Positions 46,861 to 55,055 of a DNA stretch of 64,000 bases are shown here, in pieces; within the stretch, counting starts at the first letter, position 1, and every line of letters begins with the position of its first letter. The notes under the pieces were generated by a model. The model was not told where the DNA came from and did no database searches. It saw only the letters and a program-made list of their open reading frames with translations. The DNA is from Hymenobacter crusticola. Lineage in GTDB: Bacteria; Bacteroidota; Bacteroidia; Cytophagales; Hymenobacteraceae. A program made the position numbers and the translations under genes. The stretch is from positions 372,001 to 436,000 of the forward strand of contig NZ_MTSE01000003.1 of NCBI RefSeq assembly GCF_002154225.1. The letters run 5' to 3'.

Positions 46861-47292
46861 CTACGCTAAGCGATGGGGAGCCCGCTGAAACCAGCCGTAG
46901 ACGGACGGTGCTTGGTTGAAAAACCAAGTGGCAAGCAGGGCGTCGCAGATAGCGCACTGTGCCGAAGAGGTGGGCACAAAGGCTATGATGGGCGTACCGT
47001 AGAAATGATGAGCCACGTCCCAGGCCGTGTGCAGCAACCAGGCTACCCCGATGAAGGCGTACTGCTGCAGACCGCGGTAAGCGCAGTACGTCATTAGTGC
47101 TGCGAAGGCGAACTCCCAGCCACCTAGGCCACCGTTGAGATGTGCCGCCCCCGCCCCGGCCACTAGGATGGCCATGAAACGTTGGCGAGCTGGCTCCCGC
47201 AGCAACGACGCAAGAGCAATGAAAACACCTGCCACAACTACGGCCGTGGCGGCATCCAGCAAGTGCACAGCAGGAAAAGAATAAGAAAGCAT
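46861..47292 (-). CDS. DUF6010 membrane protein
   Basis: The 143-residue protein has four or five hydrophobic helices and family blocks GGLGGWEFAFAALMTYCAYRG, then WLLHTAWDVAHHFYG, then SSAQCAICDALLATWF. The clustered His, Cys and Asp residues could bind a metal, but the function is unknown. It is the first gene of the three-gene membrane operon, 72 bases downstream of the AraC-type regulator. Confidence 0.75.
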   Translation of the reverse strand: MLSYSFPAVHLLDAATAVVVAGVFIALASLLREPARQRFMAILVAGAGAAHLNGGLGGWEFAFAALMTYCAYRGLQQYAFIGVAWLLHTAWDVAHHFYGTPIIAFVPTSSAQCAICDALLATWFFNQAPSVYGWFQRAPHRLA

Positions 47293-47364
47293 ACGGTTGG
47301 CGTTGATTGTGCTGGCAAAGGTCCAACCTGGCGCAGTGCAGCGTTAGCACGTACCAAGCCGAAA

Positions 47365-48273
47365 TCAGGACAATTCTATCCGTTTGCGAAACGTCAGTGG
47401 GGTTACGCCAACGTGCTTTTTGAACAGCCGGCTGAAGTACGATGCATCGGGGATGCCGACGGCCAGGGCAACTTCTCCCACGCTCCATGCCGTTTGAAAC
47501 AGCAGCACCTTGGCTTCCAGTACGATACTCTCCTCAATCCACCGCGCTGGGGCCTTTCCCGTTACGCTCCGCACGCATTTGCTTAGGTGATTGGGCGTGA
47601 TGTGCAGCTGGTCGGCGTAGTCGCTCACCCGGTGCGTCGTGGCCAGGGAGCTAGCTAGGAGCTGCTTGAAGCGGTTAGTGATAACCGCGGCAGTGCTGAG
47701 CGACGCAGGCTCGTTGGTCGCGTAGGCCCGGTGCAACTCGTGCAGCAAGGCTAGAAGGTAAGCCCGCACCAGCTCGGGGTGGCGGAGCTGATGCAGCTGG
47801 TATTCGGCGCGCAGCCGCCCCAGCACTTGCCCGGCAAACAAGCCATTGTCCGGGCCCAGCGAAATAACGGGGCTGCCCCAGGAGTGCAGAAAACTAAATA
47901 CCATGGACGTCTCACGGCTTTCGCTGCTCACCAGAAAATCGTCGTGAAAATGGCAGACGTACCCCGTGTTGACATCGCCCGGCCCAAAGGAATAAACTTG
48001 CCCAGCTCGCACCAATAAGGCTTCGTGCGGCCCGATTGTGTACGCATCGGGGCCAATGCTCATGCGAGCAGAGCCAGAGGTCAGGTAAACGCATGAGTGC
48101 GCCGTAGACCGGGCTGGCGGCAACGCCTGCGGGAAGAGCGGATACATCTGCTCCACGGGCACAATAAAGAACTGCTCGGCTTGCGCCGATAATAAAGACT
48201 GTAAAGGTCCGGGTGCTGGCATGAAGTGCCGCAAATAGCCTTCCGGAACATAGGTAGGAATGGAATGAGCCAA
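47365..48273 (-). CDS. AraC-family transcriptional regulator
   Basis: The 302-residue protein has an N-terminal cupin-like sensing domain (about 30-140; SVYLTSG-type beta strands, GPHEALLVRAGQVYSF). The C-terminal AraC domain has two helix-turn-helix motifs (VSDYADQLHITPNHLSKCVRSVTGKAP and VGEVALAVGIPDASYFSRLFKKHVGVTPLTFR). It lies just upstream of, and in line with, the three small membrane-protein genes, which it may regulate. The inducer is unknown. Confidence 0.92.
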   Translation of the reverse strand: MAHSIPTYVPEGYLRHFMPAPGPLQSLLSAQAEQFFIVPVEQMYPLFPQALPPARSTAHSCVYLTSGSARMSIGPDAYTIGPHEALLVRAGQVYSFGPGDVNTGYVCHFHDDFLVSSESRETSMVFSFLHSWGSPVISLGPDNGLFAGQVLGRLRAEYQLHQLRHPELVRAYLLALLHELHRAYATNEPASLSTAAVITNRFKQLLASSLATTHRVSDYADQLHITPNHLSKCVRSVTGKAPARWIEESIVLEAKVLLFQTAWSVGEVALAVGIPDASYFSRLFKKHVGVTPLTFRKRIELS

Positions 48274-48455
48274 GAACGTGGGGCAGGTAGGAAAGAAGCA
48301 GAATAAAACCTAGGCAAGTAACAGCTATTGCAGCGACTAGTAAGCTGAACCCGGCCGCAGCTAACCACATCAATATGCGATTGACGTGGGCTCGAAATAA
48401 GGGTAACTTCTCATCATCAAATCATTAGCAAACAATACGATTATTAGTTAGCAGC

Positions 48456-49553
48456 ATGAAAGAGAAGAACGACCATGAAAGGCAGCTGCGCGAGGCTCTC
48501 CTAAAAATCGAGGGAGTACTGAGCTGCATCACCGGCAAGGAGGGCCCGTTAGCCGCAAGCCCCAAGGAAGAGCCTAGCGCCGATGAAGGCCTGCCGCCGG
48601 AGCAGCTAGGGTGCAGCATCAAATCGGTGCCGCCGCGGCTGGCAAAGCTAGCCGCCGAAACGGCCAGGCGGGTGAACCCCGTGAATGGTCCCGTGCTGGG
48701 GCGGCTGGCGGAGCTGAAAGCGCCGACCGATTTTCACCCGCAATTCCTGACGATAGTAGTGAGTAAGTACTGGGGCCCCTCTCCGCGTCGGCTCACGGTC
48801 AGCTTCATGGAAGCCACGCCGGCTGATCTGCGGGCACGCATCGTGAGCCATATGAACGCCTGGGCCAAAACCACGTGCATCTCCTTTGTAGAAACGACGG
48901 GCGTGGGCACGGTGCGCATCGCGCGCGGGGCCGGAGGCTACTGGTCGTACCTAGGTACCGACATCACGCTGATTCCGAAAAATCGGCCCACCATGAACCT
49001 GCAAGGCTTCACCATGAACACCCCTGAGTCGGAGTTCAGACGCGTGGTGCGTCACGAGACGGGGCACACCCTGGGCTTTCCGCACGAACACATGCGCAAG
49101 GAGCTGGTAAGCCGCATCGACCCGCAGAAAGCCTACCTCTACTTCCTAAAAACCCAGGGCTGGGATAAAGCCACCGTCGATGCACAGGTGCTGACCCCGC
49201 TCAACGACCAGTCCATCATGGGCACGCCCGCCGACCAAACCTCTATTATGTGTTATCAGCTGCCGGGCTCCATCACCAAAGACGGCAAACCCATCACGGG
49301 AGGCGTGGATATCAACACGACCGATTATGCCTTCGCTGGGAAGATTTATCCCAAGCCGTTGCTTGGCTTAACGCCCGAACCAGCCCTGGCCGACCACCTC
49401 GAGCTAGCCGTGGATACAACGGATTGGGACGAAGCGGAGGATGTACCGGATGCTGAGCGCGACGCTACCATTGAAGCCACTCTTCTCCCGTCCCATGGCC
49501 CGACTGATCGATACCCAGAGCTTGCCGGAACTGCCCTCGCAAATCACGCTTAG
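48456..49553 (+). CDS. Astacin-like metzincin protease without signal peptide
   Basis: The 365-residue protein carries the full metzincin zinc site HETGHTLGFPHE (His200, Glu201, His204, His210) and a Met-turn SIMCY (Met265), as in M12A astacin-type peptidases. Residues 1-75 are charged, contain GCSIKSVPPRL, and might be a propeptide. No Sec, Tat or lipoprotein signal is seen, and no T9SS domain. The protease must therefore act inside the cell or leave by an unconventional route. Its end overlaps the next gene by 59 bases. The tail is acidic. It is divergent from the araC gene across about 180 bases. Confidence 0.85.
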   Translation: MKEKNDHERQLREALLKIEGVLSCITGKEGPLAASPKEEPSADEGLPPEQLGCSIKSVPPRLAKLAAETARRVNPVNGPVLGRLAELKAPTDFHPQFLTIVVSKYWGPSPRRLTVSFMEATPADLRARIVSHMNAWAKTTCISFVETTGVGTVRIARGAGGYWSYLGTDITLIPKNRPTMNLQGFTMNTPESEFRRVVRHETGHTLGFPHEHMRKELVSRIDPQKAYLYFLKTQGWDKATVDAQVLTPLNDQSIMGTPADQTSIMCYQLPGSITKDGKPITGGVDINTTDYAFAGKIYPKPLLGLTPEPALADHLELAVDTTDWDEAEDVPDAERDATIEATLLPSHGPTDRYPELAGTALANHA

Positions 49554-49803
49554 CCCCGGCGACGTGCTCGTGTTGCAAGCGAGTGGGGGCTACGTGCAAA
49601 CAGGGGATGACGTACTGGAAATGCTCGGCGCCTATCAGCCTGGCCTGCTGCAGGCGGCCGGCACCGTTTTGTCGCCCATGGGGGCTCCCGGCACCGTGCT
49701 GCTGCGGGCCCTTCAGCCTGGGCAAGCCACGGTCAACGTGGTAATGGGCGACCCTTGGTTTAGCCCCGAGACCCACACCCTAGGAGTGATAGTGGAAGTG
49801 TAA
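49495..49803 (+). CDS. Small beta-rich protein overlapping the metzincin gene
   Basis: The 102-residue protein overlaps the metzincin end in another frame. It is predicted to be an all-beta, Ig-like protein (QITLSPGDVLVLQASGG to TVNVVMGDPWF to LGVIVEV). The strand pattern, with a GAPGT turn and a DPW loop, faintly recalls chagasin-like protease inhibitors or bacterial Ig domains, but no NPTTG motif is present. There is no signal peptide. Translational coupling with the protease suggests a partner, inhibitor or substrate-binding subunit. The function is not known. Confidence 0.6.
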   Translation: MARLIDTQSLPELPSQITLSPGDVLVLQASGGYVQTGDDVLEMLGAYQPGLLQAAGTVLSPMGAPGTVLLRALQPGQATVNVVMGDPWFSPETHTLGVIVEV

Positions 49804-49968
49804 GCGGCTCGCCTCTGCCTGCACAATAGCACTACCAGGTAGGGTGCTGCCAGCTTCCTGCCTCTATAGTTGGATTTATCTACCTCGCTAAGTGAAGAAT
49901 AACGGGTTTGGTTACCGCAGCCGGCCCACAGTGCAACTCATCTTTAATCCTCTCATTGTAAGAATTCT

Positions 49969-50361
49969 ATGGAAACACTAGAAGCCAAAGCGGTTGTCCC
50001 CGAAGTCATTAAGGCTGGGAGCAACTTGCCCGCAAAAATTGAAACCGCCAAATCCGGCGAGCCTGAAACGGCCAAAAAAGGGGCGTCCGAACTAAGCGCC
50101 GCCTCGTTCTCCACCTATTATACCTGGCGCGGGTCCGGAACGGTTGTTCTGAACTGTGGCCACCCAAACATCCGCTCCAGCTCACGGGTGGTGGCGTCCA
50201 TCAGTGAGTACAACACCGATCCGAACCAGAACCGGTTTATTGGCAATGCGCCCATGCTGGTTTACAACGTTGCTCCTTACAATGGAGGCGTTATGATCCG
50301 GCTGAATGTCGGCTTTAGTAGCGCCCTCAATGTGCGGGTTGATGTAGTCGTAGATCCGTGA
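49969..50361 (+). CDS. Small beta-sandwich protein downstream of the metzincin
   Basis: The 130-residue protein has a disordered Lys/Glu/Ala-rich N-terminus (about 1-45). A compact beta domain follows (YYTWRGSGTVVLNC, SSRVVASISEYN, GGVMIRLNVGF, NVRVDVVVDP). It has no signal peptide. I do not recognise the family. The composition changes sharply at residue 45, so the N-terminus may be a targeting or linker region. It lies 165 bases after the overlapping pair in the same direction and is followed by a terminator, so it may belong to the protease operon. Confidence 0.6.
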   Translation: METLEAKAVVPEVIKAGSNLPAKIETAKSGEPETAKKGASELSAASFSTYYTWRGSGTVVLNCGHPNIRSSSRVVASISEYNTDPNQNRFIGNAPMLVYNVAPYNGGVMIRLNVGFSSALNVRVDVVVDP

Positions 50362-50768
50362 GCGTAAAGCGTAGATAAACCAGCTTCAAAAAGGCTTACA
50401 AGCGGTTGTAAGCCTTTTTTGTGCCGGGCAACCTAGCGAGGGGAGGCATTTCGGCGCGGTAGCTAAGAGCTAGTACAGCGTGTACCATCTGCTCTTAGCG
50501 CCGTGAAAAATAGCTCATCAGGAATAGGTAGCAACAGATGAAGCACTGAAACTGGTACTTTATAAAGAATATTGTAAAATACGTATGATAATACAAAGAC
50601 GATATGCGTATATATATAGTAATTACTACATTTGTATCATCAATTCATCCTACTGCCAGCCTTTTCAGCCAGCCTTCTCCATTTTCGTCCGAGGGTACTA
50701 CTCCGCTGAAGACCACTAGCATTAGCCTGATTTAATGCTTTTCCCTAGTCGTTTATTTCTACATTGAT
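50362..50768. other. Gap upstream of the FG-GAP protein gene
   Basis: It holds the terminator at 50388, a hairpin GCTAAGAGC/GCTCTTAGC (50462-50470 with 50491-50499), and an AT-rich stretch from 50550. A TAnnTTTG element (TACATTTG, 50627-50634) lies 135 bases before the start. No gene is seen. Confidence 0.5.
50388..50420 (+). terminator. Rho-independent terminator
   Basis: AAAAAGGCTTACAA and TTGTAAGCCTTTTT pair perfectly around a GCGG loop. Confidence 0.9.
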
Positions 50769-53700
50769 ATGAGTGCCGCCACTACTACTCGCCGTTTGCT
50801 ATGTGTGGGTGCCACGTTTGCACGTACTGTAAGCACAATTGGTATCGTAAGCGCGGGACTAATCCATTCGGGACAGGCGCAGACGCTGGCCGTGGCTGGC
50901 TTGGAGCCCGGGCGCAACGCCTTGGCGGCGCCGTGCGCTACTTCCGTTGTAGTGCGCTTTCAACAAGCGCTGCATACGGGTTTGGCTACGCAGCAAGCCC
51001 TGCACGTATTTGGCGGAGTAGCCAGTGGTAAGAAGGCGGGGACAGGTGTGGTGAGCGGCAGCACGCTCAGCTTCAAACCTAGCACGAGTTTCAGCCCCGG
51101 TGAAACAGTAGGAATTACGCTCACAACCGCGGCCCAAAGTAGCACGGGTGGAGCCCTTGCCCGGCCGCAGGTATTCCAGTTTACGACGGCCACGGGCCAC
51201 GGGCCAGGCACTTTCAGCGGTAATCAGGAAGTGTTGCTGCCCAGCGCGCCGCACAATGTGGTAATGGGCGACGTGGATAGTGACGGCGACCTAGATTTGC
51301 TCACGGCCAACCCGAGCGCCAATACTGTAAGTGTGCGCCTGAACGATGGGCGGGGTGTATTCAGTGGCAACCAGACGGTAGCGGTCGGCAACCAGCCCGA
51401 CCAAGTCGTGCTGGCCGACGTGGATAGTGACGGGGACCTGGATTTGCTCACGGCCAACTACGGCGTGCGGCTGCCGCTGCCCGGCAGCGTGAGCGTGCGC
51501 CTAAACGATGGCAAAGGTCACTTCAGCGCGGGCTCGGATGTGGCCGTCAGTGCTAACCTGACGCGCCTGACGACCGGCGACCTAGACGGCGACGGCGACC
51601 TAGACCTGGTAGCGGCCAGCAACAGCAGCACCAATGGCACCTTGACCGTACACCTAAACGATGGACAGGGTCACTTTAATGCAGGTACTGTTGTGGGCGG
51701 GCCCGCCAACGACGTGGTGCTAGGCGATGTGGACGCGGATGGTGACCTAGATCTGCTGGTGACGCGCGCCGACGTAGTAACCATTCGTCTGAACAACGGA
51801 AAGGCGAGCTTCCCCGTCGTGCAAACGGCAACTGTCGGCGGCGTGGCGACAACTCTGGTGTTGGGCGACCTAGATAACGACGGGGATCTTGACTTGCTTA
51901 CCAGCAACAATAGCAGCGACTTCAACGGCACAGTGAGCGTACGCCTCAATGATGGCTTTGGCTCTTTCAGCGGCACGCAAGAAGTGATAGTAGGGGCGGG
52001 ACCTAGCCTGAAGCTCGGCGACATCGACGGGGATGGCGACTTGGATCTGGTAACGGCCAACTACGGCGCCGGCACGGGCAATACCGTAAGCGTACGGCTC
52101 AATAACGGGCTAGGCAGCTTCAGCGGTGCGCAGGAAGTAGCTGTTGGAACTGGGGCCGTTGGGGCTGCATTGGGTGACCTGGACGGCGACGGGGACCTCG
52201 ACCTAGCTACGGCCATTAGCGGTAGTAGTGCCATCAGTGTGCGTTTCAACCAGCACTTGCCTGCTCCCACGCTTCTTAGCGCCGGGCCCAAGGCGGCCGC
52301 CCCGGTGGGAGGCAGTATCAGCCTTAAGGGTACTTACTTCACGCCCACTAGCACAGTTACCTTTGGAGGCGTGACTGCTACCCAGGTAATTGTTGTTTCT
52401 GCTACGCAGCTCACGGCCGTTGTGCCCGCGGGTGCTACGACTGGTGTTGTGCGGGTAGCCAATGCTGCTGGGGTGAGCAACGAGATGCCTTTTGTTGTGA
52501 GCTTAACGGTGAGTCCGACCGCGCCAGCACGCAATGCCTTGGCCACGACCCTAACGACGCCCGTCGTTCTGGCCTTCAACCAGTCCCTGAGCCAAGCGCT
52601 TGCTACCCAAACGGCCCTTAAAGTGTTTAGCCAACAGGCAGGAGGAGTAAAAACAGGGACGGCCAACGTAGGCGGTAGTACCCTGACGTTTGCGCCTACC
52701 ACAAAATTCAGAGCCGGCGAAACAGTCTTTGCTACGCTCACCGCCGCTGCCCAGAGCACAACAAACACGCCGGCCACGCCCCAAGTTTTTCAGTTCACAA
52801 CGGCAACCATACCGAGCCCCGGCGTATTCAGTGGCCGTACTGAAGTGACCCTCGGCACCAACGTTACGGCCCAGACCGTGGGCGACGTGGATGGGGACGG
52901 CGACCTAGACCTGCTCGTGGCTGAAGGCGCCAACAACGCGGTAAGTGTACGCCTGAACGATGGCACGGGCCATTTTGCTGGCTCCCAGCGGGTTGCGGTA
53001 GGGGATTACCCCAACAGTGTAGTGCTGGGCGATGTGGATGGCGATGGTGACCTCGACCTGCTCACCACCAACTACGCCAGTGGTACCGTAAGCGTATGCC
53101 TCAACAACGGGGCCGGCACCTTTAGCAGCACCGGACAGGCGGTGTACGTAAAAGATAACCTGACGGCAATTGCTCTGGGCGACGTGGATGGCGACGCCGA
53201 CCTAGACCTGCTGGTTGCCAACGGGGCCAGCGCCAACGTGACCAGCACGGTGAGTGTGCTGCTCAACGACGGCCGCGGGTTTTTTAGCCGCAAGCAAGAC
53301 GTGGCAGTAGGGAACTACCCCGCCAGCCTGGCCGTGGGCGACATCGACGCCGACGGCGACTTGGACCTGCTCGTGGGCAACCAGGTGAGCAACTCAGTGA
53401 GTGTGCGCTTTAATGATGGCCTAGGCCTTTTCAGCGGCACGCAGGAGCTAGCCGAAAACGTACCCTACCGGGTGCAGCTGAGCGACGTGGATGGCGACGG
53501 TGACCTAGATCTACTCACGGCTAATATCCAGGAGGGCCACGTACATGTGCGCCTTAATACGGGGGGCGGAAATTTCGACGAGGGTCAAGTTGTAGCCGTC
53601 GGAGCTTACCCCAACAGCTTGGTTCTCGGCGACATTGATGGGGACGGCGACCTAGACCTGCTCACGGCCAGTAATAGCATGAGTACCGTGAGTGTGCGCC

Positions 53701-54152
53701 TCAACGATAGCCACGGGGTCTTTAATGGTACGCAGGAAGTAAGTGTCAGCTATGCGGCCCAAAACCTAGCCCTGGCCGACCTCGATGGCAATGGCACGTT
53801 GGACGTGGTGGCCGCGAGCTACGAGGGAAAGACGGTGAGTGTGCGCCTGAACCAGCGTAAGGAGCAAATCCTAGGTACGGCAACTACTACTGCTCTTGCC
53901 AGCCAAGTAAGCTTATACCCCAACCCAGCGCACGCGAGCGTACGCCTACTCATACCCGCTAGCTTTGCACGGCAGGGAGTACACGTACGAGTCCTCAACC
54001 CGCTTGGGCAACTAGTTAGCGAGCAAAATTGGACAGCTCAGCAAGCCGCCAGCAGCCCTGAGCTAACGCTTACCGCCCTTGCGCCAGGTGCGTATAGCAT
54101 CTGCCTAGGTACTACCCAAGGAATGCTCGTCAAGCGCCTAATTGTAGAATAA
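50769..54152 (+). CDS. T9SS-secreted double FG-GAP/VCBS propeller protein
   Basis: The 1127-residue protein has a signal region ending HSGQAQ. It then has a Big_5-like Ig domain (about 45-140) and seven VCBS/FG-GAP repeats (about 150-495). An IPT/TIG domain follows (about 500-580), then a second Big_5-like domain (about 580-680), seven more repeats (about 690-1030) and a T9SS type A sorting domain (from SLYPNPAHASVRL). Each repeat carries a calcium-binding DxDxDGDLD loop; the tenth reads DGDAD and the last DGNGT. Seven repeats is the number for one closed propeller, as in integrin alpha chains, so two propellers are expected. It should be exported and anchored or released at the surface. The ligand is unknown. 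Confidence 0.92.
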   Translation: MSAATTTRRLLCVGATFARTVSTIGIVSAGLIHSGQAQTLAVAGLEPGRNALAAPCATSVVVRFQQALHTGLATQQALHVFGGVASGKKAGTGVVSGSTLSFKPSTSFSPGETVGITLTTAAQSSTGGALARPQVFQFTTATGHGPGTFSGNQEVLLPSAPHNVVMGDVDSDGDLDLLTANPSANTVSVRLNDGRGVFSGNQTVAVGNQPDQVVLADVDSDGDLDLLTANYGVRLPLPGSVSVRLNDGKGHFSAGSDVAVSANLTRLTTGDLDGDGDLDLVAASNSSTNGTLTVHLNDGQGHFNAGTVVGGPANDVVLGDVDADGDLDLLVTRADVVTIRLNNGKASFPVVQTATVGGVATTLVLGDLDNDGDLDLLTSNNSSDFNGTVSVRLNDGFGSFSGTQEVIVGAGPSLKLGDIDGDGDLDLVTANYGAGTGNTVSVRLNNGLGSFSGAQEVAVGTGAVGAALGDLDGDGDLDLATAISGSSAISVRFNQHLPAPTLLSAGPKAAAPVGGSISLKGTYFTPTSTVTFGGVTATQVIVVSATQLTAVVPAGATTGVVRVANAAGVSNEMPFVVSLTVSPTAPARNALATTLTTPVVLAFNQSLSQALATQTALKVFSQQAGGVKTGTANVGGSTLTFAPTTKFRAGETVFATLTAAAQSTTNTPATPQVFQFTTATIPSPGVFSGRTEVTLGTNVTAQTVGDVDGDGDLDLLVAEGANNAVSVRLNDGTGHFAGSQRVAVGDYPNSVVLGDVDGDGDLDLLTTNYASGTVSVCLNNGAGTFSSTGQAVYVKDNLTAIALGDVDGDADLDLLVANGASANVTSTVSVLLNDGRGFFSRKQDVAVGNYPASLAVGDIDADGDLDLLVGNQVSNSVSVRFNDGLGLFSGTQELAENVPYRVQLSDVDGDGDLDLLTANIQEGHVHVRLNTGGGNFDEGQVVAVGAYPNSLVLGDIDGDGDLDLLTASNSMSTVSVRLNDSHGVFNGTQEVSVSYAAQNLALADLDGNGTLDVVAASYEGKTVSVRLNQRKEQILGTATTTALASQVSLYPNPAHASVRLLIPASFARQGVHVRVLNPLGQLVSEQNWTAQQAASSPELTLTALAPGAYSICLGTTQGMLVKRLIVE

Positions 54153-54249
54153 AGGGCCTTCTAAGGTCGGAGTAAGCTATTACTAGCTGATAATCTGCCG
54201 AGTATATTAATGCAAGGTTAAATTATTGCCAGGTTGGTAATAAGACTTT

Positions 54250-54328
54250 AAGCCTGTGCACAGTGCCCGAACAGCAACAGACGTTAGGTTTGTGTTGTTC
54301 GGGTGCCGTGCACAGGCTCATTTTTTTT
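54250..54328 (+). terminator. Long stem-loop terminator
   Basis: AGCCTGTGCAC at 54251 pairs with GTGCACAGGCT ending at 54318. The inner segments GCCCGAACA and TGTTCGGGT-like bases extend the stem. Eight T residues follow at 54321-54328. Confidence 0.8.
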
Positions 54329-54329
54329 G

Positions 54330-55055
54330 ATTTCAAGGAGCGCACCCAACCTGGAATATTCGCTACTAATTGCACTTCTGTGGGCTTGCTAACTCGCGAC
54401 TCGGTACTTTAAGAACCGAGTTTCCAGCATCTGCGCGCCATTGCAAAGGTTTGCGGGGCTAAGGCTGCTAAGAAGGGCGAGAAAGTAACGTTTTAAAGGC
54501 TCTTGGCTTTTATTGGGCGCAGCAAAACGTAGGTTATACGCAGCATCTATCGGATTAGTTTTGACTATTTCCGTGCTACTAAAGGAGCTAGGAAAAATCA
54601 ATTCTGGTAAAGTGCAAAAACGCATTGCACTGTAGGTAGGAAGGGTTTTTTCTATCAAAAAAAGAGTCGCGGAACAAACCAAACTTCGGCATGACTTATG
54701 CAATGTATATGCCCTTTTTTTGATTGCACTTAATTGGCATTTAACTGGTTTTTACTTGAATATACGGTATAATAATATAATTTAAATATTCATATTTAGT
54801 TACTAATCAGCTTATTATTGCACCTAAATTTCACATTTCAAACATCTGTTGGATTAAAATTATGATATAACTTTTCTAATAAAATACATAAATTTTATGA
54901 ATTATTTTAGTTGCCGATAACACATATTTTCATATTTCAAATTTAGGTACTAAAAAATTTCGGTTTGACATTCGGGTCACAGAGTCCTACTGCGGAAAAT
55001 TTTAGCCGCGTGCTCAATTTGTTTTGAAGCAACACTCATCTGTAACCAAAATTGC
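54330..55055. other. AT-rich regulatory region upstream of the PA14 gene
   Basis: From about 54700 to 55000 the sequence falls to about 25% GC by eye, in sharp contrast to the gene-rich window. It contains runs of T and A and no convincing gene. A weak leftward frame (54389-54703) has no recognisable protein character. It probably holds a long promoter region or is DNA of different origin. Confidence 0.55.

Noticed and set aside
46856..47488. Long N-terminal extension of the cytochrome-b-like gene
   Set aside because: It overlaps the DUF6010 gene in another frame, and only the part from ATG 46855 resembles the family.
54389..54703. Leftward 104-codon frame
   Set aside because: The sequence has no recognisable motifs, lies in a gap that falls in GC, and the product has no protein-like pattern. 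It may be chance.
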